Shown here piece by piece: positions 49,506 through 59,475 of a stretch of 64,000 nucleotides of DNA. Every line of letters starts with the position of its first letter. Positions within the stretch are counted from its first letter, which is position 1. The DNA is from Gammaproteobacteria bacterium. Lineage in GTDB: Bacteria > Pseudomonadota > Gammaproteobacteria > SZUA-140. The notes under the pieces were generated by a model. The model worked only from the letters and a program-made list of their open reading frames with translations, was not told the origin of the DNA and ran no database searches. The stretch lies in the NCBI GenBank assembly GCA_015491865.1, contig WFVD01000018.1, forward strand, positions 82,516-146,515, written 5' to 3'. The translations under genes and the position numbers were made by a program.

Positions 49506-50534
49506 CTACTCGTGCGCCATTCGCAGAGCAAGGTGAAAGACGACATCAGGAATAGTGCTGGTGATGATATCTTCGGTGATCGCGATATCCAGCGCTGTTT
49601 TTCTGGAAAAGTTGATAGTGCCGCCGATGTTGATCTGTAGCGCATTACCGCCGAGGTTTCTGAGTGCGCTATCATAAAAGGCGCTATGCCCATCCAGCTG
49701 TGCCTTTAGCTCCATCCAGCGGTAGTGCTTAGTCTGGTAATTGATGCTTGCGTTGGCAAAAACGACAACATCTTTTTGTTGCTCATTGAGCAGATCGCTC
49801 GCTCCATTGAGCTGCAGACCACCGCCATAGTGAAAAGTATAGCGCTGATAAGTGCGTGTGGTGGCCTGGGCGAGAGAGAGATTGAAGCCACCACTGCCGC
49901 TGAGTTTATCTGCTTTGCCGGTAGGGAGTTTGAGGCTCGCCCGTAGTGCGCGGCAGTGTTTTTCTTGGGATCTGTCACAACTTAACTGCCAGGCGGCAGA
50001 GAGCCTAATATCTCCGATGCGGTCTGTTGAATCAACTGTACGGACAAGCGTGGTGCCGTTACTGATATATTCGTATCGCAATTGATTTTCCTGGAACTGG
50101 TCGCGTTCGCTGTTAGATAGCCCCAGCGCACTGTGCCAGTTGCGAATAAAGCCATCTAGCGTGCCGCCACTGTGACGAATGTAGGGGATATCAATGCCGA
50201 CCTCGATACCTTTCATTCCAAAAACTGTCTGTTTTAGTCCGTGGCGAAACATGAAATTGAGGCGGTAGGTTTCACCATCAAGCGTGATGCGCTCCCGCCC
50301 TCTGGTTTCCGCGATTGAGTTGCTCACAATGTCGAGAACCGCCCGGCTGCTGCTGGTACCCGCTGCGCTCACGATCCCTTTTTCCAGTGGAGGCAGGCCA
50401 TTTAGCTGGATCAGCGGGTTCTGGTTGGCTGTATAGAGTGGCTGCATTGTTTCGGCGAGGGCTGTCTGTACAGAGATAGAGAGCGTTACCGTGCCGATTA
50501 GGGTGACAAGGAGCCGTCGGGCGAGTCGCGTCAT
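49506..50534 (-). CDS. DUF3187-like outer-membrane protein
   Basis: The signal peptide ends near SVQTALA. The 342-residue protein then has QPLYTANQNPLIQLNGLPP, a typical start of the DUF3187 family, followed by many predicted strands and a conserved region with GIEVGIDIPYIRHSGGTLDG and a DSTDRIGDIRLSAAWQL stretch. It probably forms an outer-membrane barrel. Function is unknown. Two cysteines (SCDRSQEKHC) could form a loop disulfide. It faces the preceding beta-rich protein across 6 bases. Confidence 0.7.
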   Translation of the reverse strand: MTRLARRLLVTLIGTVTLSISVQTALAETMQPLYTANQNPLIQLNGLPPLEKGIVSAAGTSSSRAVLDIVSNSIAETRGRERITLDGETYRLNFMFRHGLKQTVFGMKGIEVGIDIPYIRHSGGTLDGFIRNWHSALGLSNSERDQFQENQLRYEYISNGTTLVRTVDSTDRIGDIRLSAAWQLSCDRSQEKHCRALRASLKLPTGKADKLSGSGGFNLSLAQATTRTYQRYTFHYGGGLQLNGASDLLNEQQKDVVVFANASINYQTKHYRWMELKAQLDGHSAFYDSALRNLGGNALQINIGGTINFSRKTALDIAITEDIITSTIPDVVFHLALRMAHE

Positions 50535-50704
50535 GGTCGTTTTTATTTTTCCACCAAGTTCAATTGCAACAGATTATATAAAGAAATGAAAGCGTTGTGT
50601 GTATCATTACGAAATCCTGAAAGAAACGGCTGAAAAACTAATCAGCATGAAAACAGCCAGGATTATCTGGGTGAGCAGGGTTTATTTTAATCGGGTGTGT
50701 TGTT

Positions 50705-51649
50705 ATGAGTGGAGATACTGGTTCAGTGCTGTTTTTGATGGGGCCAACGGCTGCCGGAAAAACAGATATTGCCGTTCAGCTGGTGAAGGCACTGCCGTAC
50801 GAGATTATCAGTGTCGATTCCGCATTGATTTATCGCGGTATGGATATTGGAACCGCCAAGCCTGGTGCGGAGATACTGGCGCAGGCACCGCATCGATTGA
50901 TCGATATCTGTGATCCGAGCGAAGCCTACTCGGCAGCACGATTCCGCCGAGATGCAATGACGGCGATCGAGGAGATTATCGCTGCCGGTAAAATGCCGCT
51001 ACTGGTGGGGGGGACGATGCTCTATTACCGGGCGTTGAGTGAGGGGCTGTCACCATTGCCATCGGCTGATGAGGCGGTGCGGGCAGCACTGGAGGCCGAG
51101 GCTGAACAGATCGGGTGGGGAGCGATGCATGCCCGGCTGGCTCGCATTGATGCGGTATCTGCTGCACGCATCCATAAAAATGACCCTCAGCGGATTCAGC
51201 GTGCGCTGGAGGTGTATGAGATTACGGGCCGTTCAATGACAGAGCTCACCAGCCGTGATGAACGTGAGCCATTTCCCTATCCAGTCAAAAAATTGATCGT
51301 GGCGCCGCCGCAACGTGCGGAGCTGCATCGCCGTATTGAACAGCGCTTTAAGCAGATGATGGCGCAGGGTTTTCTTGATGAAGTGGCGCAGCTCTACGCA
51401 CGGAGCGATCTGCACGTAGGGCTACCCGCGCTCCGTTCAGTCGGTTACCGCCAGCTATGGATGCATTTAGACGGGGAGTTGACGCTTGATGCCGCTGTCG
51501 AGCGCGGCATTATCGCGACGCGTCAGCTGGCCAAGCGCCAGATTACCTGGTTGCGGGCGGAGAAAAATGAGAAATGGGTTGACGGCAGTGATAGAAATGT
51601 TATGAATATGGTCTTGAAATTGGTTGAGGGAGGCACTACTCATGAATAA
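50705..51649 (+). CDS. miaA: tRNA dimethylallyltransferase MiaA
   Basis: MiaA adds a dimethylallyl group to A37 of tRNAs reading UNN codons. The P-loop [14 protein letters not shown] is at about 13-26; [16 protein letters not shown] is the substrate signature; the insertion domain and [14 protein letters not shown] tail are present. Length 314 is normal. It begins the miaA-hfq-hflXKC order. A 137-base spacer separates it from hfq. Confidence 0.97.
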   Translation: MSGDTGSVLFLMGPTAAGKTDIAVQLVKALPYEIISVDSALIYRGMDIGTAKPGAEILAQAPHRLIDICDPSEAYSAARFRRDAMTAIEEIIAAGKMPLLVGGTMLYYRALSEGLSPLPSADEAVRAALEAEAEQIGWGAMHARLARIDAVSAARIHKNDPQRIQRALEVYEITGRSMTELTSRDEREPFPYPVKKLIVAPPQRAELHRRIEQRFKQMMAQGFLDEVAQLYARSDLHVGLPALRSVGYRQLWMHLDGELTLDAAVERGIIATRQLAKRQITWLRAEKNEKWVDGSDRNVMNMVLKLVEGGTTHE

Positions 51650-51786
51650 GCTGTAGTGCAGGTCAGTCGCTCGCTTGTTACACTGAGGTATGCTTAGCGG
51701 GGGATTTTGCTTGAGTGCTATAGCTGAATCATCAATTTCAGGATAGCTGAAAGTCCGTCCATCTTTTGGATATAAGGAGAATAATA

Positions 51787-52029
51787 ATGGCCAAAGGGCA
51801 ATCCTTACAAGACCCTTTTTTGAATGCTTTGCGCAAGGAGCGCATCCCTGTTTCAATCTATTTAGTCAATGGAATCAAACTGCAAGGCCAGGTTGAATCT
51901 TTTGATCAATTTGTCGTGCTGTTAAAAAACTCTGTCAGTCAGATGGTTTATAAGCATGCGATCTCTACCGTTGTCCCGGCGCGTAATATTAAAACATCAC
52001 TAGCGGAAGATACCCCTGCAGGTGAGTGA
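51787..52029 (+). CDS. hfq: RNA chaperone Hfq
   Basis: Hfq is a hexameric Sm-like protein that pairs small RNAs with mRNAs. The chosen ATG (51787, AAGGAG upstream) gives 80 residues. Sm1 is [20 protein letters not shown] and Sm2 contains [10 protein letters not shown]. The C-terminal tail is short (about 10 residues beyond the core) compared with E. coli Hfq (102), which removes most of the flexible tail. In E. coli hfq is also expressed from promoters within miaA. Confidence 0.98.
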   Translation: MAKGQSLQDPFLNALRKERIPVSIYLVNGIKLQGQVESFDQFVVLLKNSVSQMVYKHAISTVVPARNIKTSLAEDTPAGE

Positions 52030-52071
52030 TATTGCGAAGATGCGGGTGATAACAGGGGTGGGTGCAACTGT

Positions 52072-53463
52072 TTGGTAGATGATATGTTTGACCGCCCCCA
52101 GGGCGGCACTCGGGCTATACTGGTTCATCTGGAGCTTAGCGCACGTGATGCGCAGGAGAGCCTGGATGAATTTTGTGATCTGGCAGCGTCAGTTGATGTT
52201 GAGGTCACCTCGATCGTGACTGGGCGCCGCAAAACCCCTGATCCCAGATACTTTGTGGGTTCTGGTAAGGCTGAAGAGATTCACGCGCATGTGGTCGCAG
52301 AAAAAGCTGAACTGGTACTGTTTAATCATCAGCTATCACCGACGCAGGAGCGCAACCTTGAAGCGCTTTTGAAGTGTCGGGTGGTTGATCGCTCAGGCCT
52401 GATCCTGGATATTTTTGCGCTGCGTGCAAGTTCCTTTGAAGGGAAGTTGCAGGTTGAACTGGCGCAACTCAAACATCTCTCCACCCGGTTGGTGCGCGGC
52501 TGGACCCATTTAGAGCGGCAAAAAGGGGGCATCGGTCTGCGTGGGCCGGGTGAAACGCAGCTGGAAACGGATCGCCGCCTGATCGGCGGGCGCATCAAAA
52601 AGCTCAATAAACGGCTGGATAAGGTCAGAAAACAGCGTGAACTGCGCCGACAGACACGACGCAAGGCGGCCGTGCCGACGGTATCACTGGTTGGTTACAC
52701 CAATGCCGGGAAGTCAACGCTCTTTAACTGTCTTACGGGTGCCGGGGTTTATGCGGCGGATCAGCTCTTTGCGACGCTTGACCCCACACTGCGTCGAGTC
52801 GAACTGCCAGCGGTTGGGCAGGTGATTCTTGCTGACACAGTTGGGTTTATTCGTCACCTGCCGCACGATCTGGTGGCAGCCTTCCGTGCGACGCTGGAAG
52901 AGACGGTTGAAGCGAACCTGCTACTGCATGTGATCGATGGCTGCGACGAAGAGCGTCACCTCTATATGGAACAGGTTAACCGTGTCCTAAAGGAAATTGG
53001 TGCGGGCGATATCCCACAGATAGAGCTCTATAACAAGATCGATCAGGTGGCCAGCGCGACGCCTCGCATCGATTATGATAAAGAAGGGAAGCCCTGCCGC
53101 GTCTGGCTGTCAGCACAGTCTGGTGAAGGGGTTAACCTGCTGCTACAGGCCTTAACGCAACATTTCCTTGAGGTGAGTGCTGCTGATAGAGCAGATGGCG
53201 ATGAGCTGGTTGAGCAGCCGAATATGGTGCAAGGGCTGAGTGATGGTGGGCTGATTCAGCAGCAGATCCTGCTGACGGCTGGTAGTGGGCGCTTGCGATC
53301 CCAGCTTTATGAATGGGATGTTGTGGTGGCGGAGAACGCGTCTGCGAGTGATGGGTATCTTTTGACCGTAATGGCCACACCTGAACTGTTGGCTTATCTT
53401 GAAAAACAGGATGGTTGTTCCATCGTACCGAAAATGGATGTAAAGTTGGCGGGAAGCGCATAA
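52072..53463 (+). CDS. hflX: Ribosome-associated GTPase HflX
   Basis: HflX splits stalled ribosomes, notably after heat stress. The N-terminal HflX domain contains [14 protein letters not shown]. The G domain has G1 [10 protein letters not shown]3 [10 protein letters not shown] and G4 NKID. Length 463 includes a C-terminal extension. Start is TTG 52072 (AGGGGTGGG upstream) or ATG 52084, which differ by four residues. It follows hfq as usual. Confidence 0.95.
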   Translation: MVDDMFDRPQGGTRAILVHLELSARDAQESLDEFCDLAASVDVEVTSIVTGRRKTPDPRYFVGSGKAEEIHAHVVAEKAELVLFNHQLSPTQERNLEALLKCRVVDRSGLILDIFALRASSFEGKLQVELAQLKHLSTRLVRGWTHLERQKGGIGLRGPGETQLETDRRLIGGRIKKLNKRLDKVRKQRELRRQTRRKAAVPTVSLVGYTNAGKSTLFNCLTGAGVYAADQLFATLDPTLRRVELPAVGQVILADTVGFIRHLPHDLVAAFRATLEETVEANLLLHVIDGCDEERHLYMEQVNRVLKEIGAGDIPQIELYNKIDQVASATPRIDYDKEGKPCRVWLSAQSGEGVNLLLQALTQHFLEVSAADRADGDELVEQPNMVQGLSDGGLIQQQILLTAGSGRLRSQLYEWDVVVAENASASDGYLLTVMATPELLAYLEKQDGCSIVPKMDVKLAGSA

Positions 53464-53562
53464 ATCCTTGCGGGGATTTAATCTTACCCATAGAATCTTG
53501 CTAGAATCACGCTTCGTGCTGGATAAGAACTCAAACAAAACCAAAGTGGATGGGAATAAATA

Positions 53563-54810
53563 ATGGCTTGGAATGAACCGGGTGGCTCCAGGGATAATGA
53601 TCCATGGGGTGGCGGCAAAAAAAATGACCAGGGACCTCCCGATCTTGATGAAGTGGTGAAGAAGTTTCAGGATCAGATAGGGAAAATATTTGGCGGTAAA
53701 GGAAGCAGTGGTGGCGATGGTGAAGGCCAGGGTTCCTCTTCTGGTGGTTCAAGTGGTGGTGCGATAGGCATTGGCGTCATTCTTGGCGGTGCCTTGTTCC
53801 TATGGGGATTGACCGGCATCTACATTGTTGATGAAGGTAAGCGTGGTGTTGAACTGCGTTTCGGCGAATACAGCGAGACCACGCAGCCTGGTCCTCACTG
53901 GCGCATTCCTTATCCGATTGATACCGTCGAAATTGTCGATGTTTCCCAGATCCGGAATGTTGAAATTGGCTACCGTTCCGGCGTGGGTGGTGAGGCAGCA
54001 AAGCGTAGTGTTTTAAACGAAGCGATGATGCTGACGCAGGATGAGAATATTGTTGATGTGAGTTTTGCTGTTCAGTATCGCATTAAGAATGCGCAGGATT
54101 ATCTCTTTAATCTGCGGTCGCCAGACCAGACTCTGCGTGAAGCGACTGAAAGCGCGGTGCGTGAGATCGTTGGTAAAAGCAAGATGGATTTTGTGCTGAC
54201 CGAGGGGCGTAGTGACATGGTGCAGAGCGCCGAGGTTCTGATTCAGGAGATCCTGGATCGCTACGGTTCCGGTCTGCAGGTGACGAGTGTGAATATGCAG
54301 GATGCTCAGCCGCCAGAGCAGGTACAGGCAGCATTCAGTGATGCGGTCAAGGCGCGAGAAGATGAGCAGCGTCTGAAAAATGAAGCTGAGGCTTATGCCA
54401 ACGACGTCATACCGAAGGCTCGTGGTGCTGGTGCGCGTATGAACGAGGAGGCGACCGCGTATAAATCCAAGGTTGTTGCTGAAGCAGAGGGTCAAACCAG
54501 TCGCTTCCTGCAGGTGTTGGCTGAATACCAGAAGGCACCCGAGGTGACACGCGAACGCCTCTATCTGGATGCAATGGAGTCAGTTTTAAACAACACCAGC
54601 AAGGTGATGCTGGATGTTGAAGGTAGCGGCAATCTGCTCTACCTTCCGCTTGATCGTATGATGACGCCGACAAAAGCGGTTTCGCCGATAGTGCCACAGA
54701 CATCGCAGGCACTTTCAGCTGCACGCAAAGAGGTAGAGGATCGGGCCCGTGATCGGATGGCTGATCAGGTGCGTTCGCGAGCAACATTACGTACTAGGGA
54801 GACACGATAA
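53563..54810 (+). CDS. hflK: HflK subunit of the FtsH-modulating membrane complex
   Basis: HflK is an SPFH/prohibitin-family inner-membrane protein that forms a cage with HflC around FtsH protease. The Gly-rich cytoplasmic N-terminus (WNEPGGSRDNDPWGGGKK), a membrane helix (about 66-86), the SPFH domain and a long coiled segment (about 260-330) are all present. Length 415 is typical. Its stop overlaps the hflC ATG by one base. Confidence 0.96.
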   Translation: MAWNEPGGSRDNDPWGGGKKNDQGPPDLDEVVKKFQDQIGKIFGGKGSSGGDGEGQGSSSGGSSGGAIGIGVILGGALFLWGLTGIYIVDEGKRGVELRFGEYSETTQPGPHWRIPYPIDTVEIVDVSQIRNVEIGYRSGVGGEAAKRSVLNEAMMLTQDENIVDVSFAVQYRIKNAQDYLFNLRSPDQTLREATESAVREIVGKSKMDFVLTEGRSDMVQSAEVLIQEILDRYGSGLQVTSVNMQDAQPPEQVQAAFSDAVKAREDEQRLKNEAEAYANDVIPKARGAGARMNEEATAYKSKVVAEAEGQTSRFLQVLAEYQKAPEVTRERLYLDAMESVLNNTSKVMLDVEGSGNLLYLPLDRMMTPTKAVSPIVPQTSQALSAARKEVEDRARDRMADQVRSRATLRTRETR

Positions 54811-55688
54811 TGGGTCAGAGTAAATTAATGTCAGTGGTGGTCGCGCTGGCCGTCGTCGTATTTGTCGGATCATTCTGTGTCTTCACAGTGGACGAGCGGG
54901 AGCGTGCGATTAAGTTTCGTTTGGGTGAAATCGTCAAGACAGACTTTGAACCGGGGCTCTATTTTAAGCTGCCGCTGGTCAATAATGTGCGTAAGTTTGA
55001 TGCACGAATTATAACCCTGGATGCGAATCCAGAGCGCTATCTGACCTCTGAGAAGAAAAATGTCATTGTTGATTCGTTTGTTAAATGGCAGATCGACGAT
55101 GTCGGTACCTACTACACTGCAATGGGCGGCGATGAGCACAACGCCAACCTGCGGCTCTCTCAGATTATCAAAGATGGTCTACGCGGCGAATTTGGTAAGC
55201 GCACTATTCAGGAGGTTGTCTCGGGAGAGCGTGCGGAGATCATGGCGATCCTGACCGAAAATGCAGCAGAACAGGCAAAAGAGTTTGGCATCAATGTGGT
55301 TGACGTGCGCATCAAACGTATCGATCTCTCTGAAGATGTCAGCACCTCGGTCTTCCTGCGGATGGAGGCAGAACGCGCGCGTGTTGCCAAAGACCTGCGT
55401 TCGAAAGGTGCTGAAGCGGCAGAGCGTATTCGTGCCGATGCCGATCGTCAGCGCACCATCATTATTGCCGATGCCTTCCGTGCTGCGGAGCAGCTGCGAG
55501 GTGAAGGTGATGGTGAAGCGGCTGCAATCTATGCAGCAGCATATGAGCAGGATGCAGAGTTCTACTCTTTTTACCGTAGTCTGAACGCCTATAGGGATTC
55601 ATTTAAAGATAAAAGCGATATCATGGTGCTTGACCCAGCTAATGATTTCTTTAAATACTTCAAGAACTCTAAAGGCGTCGTTGAGTAA
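54810..55688 (+). CDS. hflC: HflC subunit of the FtsH-modulating membrane complex
   Basis: This is the partner of HflK, with an N-terminal membrane helix (about 7-26) and SPFH domain (CVFTVDERERAIKFRLGEIV onward). The helical region EAERARVAKDLRSKGAEAAE leads to a C-terminal conserved stretch ending MVLDPANDFFKYFKNS. Length 292 is normal. The pair limits FtsH access to membrane substrates. A hairpin follows the stop. Confidence 0.96.
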   Translation: MGQSKLMSVVVALAVVVFVGSFCVFTVDERERAIKFRLGEIVKTDFEPGLYFKLPLVNNVRKFDARIITLDANPERYLTSEKKNVIVDSFVKWQIDDVGTYYTAMGGDEHNANLRLSQIIKDGLRGEFGKRTIQEVVSGERAEIMAILTENAAEQAKEFGINVVDVRIKRIDLSEDVSTSVFLRMEAERARVAKDLRSKGAEAAERIRADADRQRTIIIADAFRAAEQLRGEGDGEAAAIYAAAYEQDAEFYSFYRSLNAYRDSFKDKSDIMVLDPANDFFKYFKNSKGVVE

Positions 55689-55700
55689 CACCTGTAATAT

Positions 55701-55736
55701 TACCCGGTGGAGAAACCACCGGGTATTCCCCTTTTT
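55701..55736 (+). terminator. Hairpin terminator after hflC
   Basis: A perfect 10-base stem TACCCGGTGG-AGAAA-CCACCGGGTA is followed by TTCCCC and then TTTTT. The T-run is six bases away, so termination may be partial and allow read-through to the DUF2065 gene. Confidence 0.65.
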
Positions 55737-55775
55737 ATTCTATTCTCGGATCCTTTCAGGAAGCGTTAATTCACT

Positions 55776-55964
55776 ATGTGGCAAGAGCTAGGGGTTGCGT
55801 TGGCGTTACTGCTGGTGGTAGAGGGCATCATGCCCTTTATTAGCCCGAAGGGGGTGCGTGAATCGCTGTTGACGATGGCGAGTCTCAGTGACCGCACACT
55901 CCGCATCGGTGGTTTGGTCTGCATGATTTCCGGGGTAGTGCTGCTTTATCTCATTCGAGGATAG
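55776..55964 (+). CDS. DUF2065 (YjeT-like) small membrane protein
   Basis: The 62 residues form two hydrophobic helices (about 4-23 and 43-60) joined by FISPKGVRESLLTMASLSDR. This is the YjeT/DUF2065 family, commonly found after hflC. Function is unknown; a link to the HflKC-FtsH complex is guessed only from position. Confidence 0.88.
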   Translation: MWQELGVALALLLVVEGIMPFISPKGVRESLLTMASLSDRTLRIGGLVCMISGVVLLYLIRG

Positions 55965-55968
55965 TCCT

Positions 55969-55998
55969 CTCCATAATAGTTTTGCTCCATAATAGTTT
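55969..55998 (+). repeat. 14-base tandem-type direct repeat upstream of hisZ
   Basis: CTCCATAATAGTTT occurs at 55969-55982 and 55985-55998, period 16, directly after the DUF2065 stop. A perfect TATAAT with a GC-rich discriminator (TATAATCGCGCG) is at 56016-56021. The -35 position falls in the second copy (TAGTTT), so the duplication may shape a hisZ-purA promoter. Confidence 0.6.
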
Positions 55999-56110
55999 CC
56001 AGGGGCTGGTTGCGCTATAATCGCGCGGGCGGTTTGCGTGTCTGTTTTTGTGGCGGCATTCTTCCATAACTGATTAAAACCTGATTACAAGGACACTAGA
56101 ATAGTGACCA

Positions 56111-57319
56111 ATGGTTCATAACGTGTCGAAAGAAAATAATAGCTGGTTACTCCCCGAAGGGATCGATGAATTTTTACCACCACAGGCCGAGCGGCTGGAG
56201 CGCTTGCGCCGTTCGCTGCTAGACCTCTATAGCAGCTGGGGTTACGAATATGTGATTCCCCCGATGGTCGAATATCTGGAGTCACTCCTGGTCGGCACCG
56301 GTACCGAGCTGGAGCTTGAGACCTTTAAACTGATTGATCAAAAGAGTGGTCGCCTGCTCGGTATTCATGCCGATATGACACCACAGGTAGCGCGTATCGA
56401 TGCCCACCGCCTTAATCGCAACGGGCCAACCCGCCTCTGTTATCTGGATGCAGTGTTACACACCCGCCAGGACGGCTTCTCGCGTGGACGCTGTCCACTG
56501 CAGGTGGGTGCCGAGCTCTATGGGCACGCCGGTATCGAAAGTGATGTTGAGGTGATTCACCTGATGGTGGAGACATTGCGCCTGGCCGGGCTGGATGAGA
56601 TCCATATCGATCTTGGCCACGTGGGCATCTTCCGCGCGCTGGCGTGCCGAGCCAGTTTAACAGGCTCGCAGGAGGCGCTGTTATTCAACGCACTGCAGCG
56701 CAAGGCAAAACCCGAAATCGAAACGCTGTTAGCGGATCTCTGCAATGATGCAGATGCACGCACCATGCTGCTGGCGCTGGTAGACCTCAACGGCGGCCGT
56801 GAGGTGCTGGAAGAGGCGCGCCGGGTGTTGAGTGCCGCGGGTGATGAGGTGTTGAACGCTGTTGACAAACTACAGCAGATTGCGGACTTCGCCTCTCAAC
56901 GGATGGGAGATCTTTCGCTGCACTTTGATCTGGCCGAGCTACGTGGTTATCGTTATCAAACCGGCGTTGTGTTCGCAGCCTTTGTGCCGGGGCATGGGCA
57001 GGAGGTGGCGCGTGGTGGCCGTTATGATGACATCGGCAGTGTCTTTGGACGGGCACGTCCTGCGACCGGTTTCAGTTCAGATCTCAAGACATTGATGGCG
57101 CTGAGTGATACCGCCCTTTCCAGACCAGCAGCGATCATCGTCTATCCCTGCGAAGAGCGTGAGCAGCGTGTCGCACTACAGACCTTTATTGCGCAGCTGC
57201 GTGAAGCGGGTGAACGCGTGGTCGAATTTTTGCCGGGGCAGCAAGTGAATGAGAGTGAAACGGGTTGTGACCGTAAGGTTGTCGAGATTAATGGTCAATG
57301 GCAGGTAGTTGAAATATAG
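56111..57319 (+). CDS. hisZ: ATP phosphoribosyltransferase regulatory subunit HisZ
   Basis: HisZ is a histidyl-tRNA-synthetase-like protein without charging activity; it forms an octamer with short-form HisG for the first step of histidine synthesis. The start WLLPEGIDEFLPPQAERLER and the class II-like core (FKLIDQKSGRLLGIHADMTP, YLDAVLHTR) are typical, and length 402 fits. A true HisRS would carry a C-terminal anticodon-binding domain, which is missing. It lies before purA, as in many beta- and gammaproteobacteria. Confidence 0.92.
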   Translation: MVHNVSKENNSWLLPEGIDEFLPPQAERLERLRRSLLDLYSSWGYEYVIPPMVEYLESLLVGTGTELELETFKLIDQKSGRLLGIHADMTPQVARIDAHRLNRNGPTRLCYLDAVLHTRQDGFSRGRCPLQVGAELYGHAGIESDVEVIHLMVETLRLAGLDEIHIDLGHVGIFRALACRASLTGSQEALLFNALQRKAKPEIETLLADLCNDADARTMLLALVDLNGGREVLEEARRVLSAAGDEVLNAVDKLQQIADFASQRMGDLSLHFDLAELRGYRYQTGVVFAAFVPGHGQEVARGGRYDDIGSVFGRARPATGFSSDLKTLMALSDTALSRPAAIIVYPCEEREQRVALQTFIAQLREAGERVVEFLPGQQVNESETGCDRKVVEINGQWQVVEI

Positions 57320-57370
57320 GGAAGCGGGCAAAGGGGGCTCTCTCCCTCTCCCTTCTCCCTGATTCTATAA

Positions 57371-58672
<1,302 letters not shown>

Positions 58673-58680
58673 TCACCAAT

Positions 58681-58720
58681 AAAAAAGCCCGGGGATGCAG
58701 CGCATCCCCGGGCTTTTTTT
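58681..58720. terminator. Bidirectional rho-independent terminator after purA
   Basis: A perfect 12-base GC stem (GCCCGGGGATGC / GCATCCCCGGGC, loop AGC) is flanked by A6 and T7, with the A and T runs extending the pairing. It serves both purA and the convergent small membrane protein gene. Confidence 0.95.
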
Positions 58721-58728
58721 ATCTGTGC

Positions 58729-59106
58729 TTACTTCGCTTCAGCGCCAGTCGTGTTATCGGCAGGTTTCTCTTCAGTTTTCTCTGTTTCAGGTTTTGGGTC
58801 GATGGTGCTGGCGACGCGCCCGATACCACAAACCGTTGAAAGTGCCAGTTTGTACATCTCAACACCAGGCTTGATCATGGTATCGATCAGTCCGGGGAGT
58901 CTTGAGATATAGATACCCAGCCCAATGGTCAGACCACCCGCGACCAATGTGGCAAAGATTCCACCGCCCAGGAAGGCACTCAGGTTGTACCAGACTGCCA
59001 GCGGTGCCAGCAGGATTGAACCGTACCACAGCGATAGCACAAAGAGGAAAAAGGTGGTGACGATCAGTTGCAGCAGTTTTACGACTAGAACATCTACAGT
59101 TTTCAT
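58729..59106 (-). CDS. Small membrane protein with acidic/Lys tail, unknown function
   Basis: The 125 residues have two or three hydrophobic stretches (about 8-37, 44-68) including FLGGGIFATLVAGGLTIGLG. A conserved-looking LPGLIDTMIKPGVEMYKLAL follows, then a hydrophilic tail rich in Glu, Lys and Thr (PKPETEKTEEKPADNTTG). I do not recognise the family. It is monocistronic, ends at the shared terminator and is divergent from tolC. Confidence 0.6.
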   Translation of the reverse strand: MKTVDVLVVKLLQLIVTTFFLFVLSLWYGSILLAPLAVWYNLSAFLGGGIFATLVAGGLTIGLGIYISRLPGLIDTMIKPGVEMYKLALSTVCGIGRVASTIDPKPETEKTEEKPADNTTGAEAK

Positions 59107-59475
59107 ATAGTTAAATTATCCTTGCAGAGCCATTCGAGGCCTTGTGAATAGTGAGATTATTTATCAACGAGCAATGTTCTCATATTGAAATAGAAAATGC
59201 CAAATATGTAGGTGCCGCGTCACCATGTTAGGTGGGCTATTCCCGGGTAGATTTCGTGTTTCGAAACACCAGGAAACACGCATATTATGAGTTTTATGGT
59301 AGGATCTGTTCTGCATCCAAAATAATAATATGTCGGTGTTAAACGATATCTTGGGTAGTCGTACCAGCAGCTTTTGTGCTGCCTGGCGTTGCAGCGATGC
59401 ATTTTTACTGGTGATTGTGTCGTGCAAAGGCCTCTAAAAATAACAATAAATTTGATAAGTGGTGAGAGGGGTGTC
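59107..59475. other. Divergent intergenic region (369 bases) before the TolC-family gene
   Basis: No supportable gene. The region is A/T-rich and contains the palindrome cluster at 59255-59280. I see no convincing -35/-10 pair for either flanking gene, although AT-rich candidates such as CATATTAT (59281-59288) exist. Confidence 0.5.
59255..59280. promoter_or_regulatory. Palindromic operator-like cluster upstream of the TolC-family gene
   Basis: GTGTTTCGAAACAC (59256-59269) is a perfect 14-base palindrome. The left arm CGTGTTTC (59255-59262) pairs equally well with GAAACACG (59273-59280), so three half-sites are present. This looks like a binding site for a dimeric regulator of one or both divergent genes. 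Confidence 0.5.
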
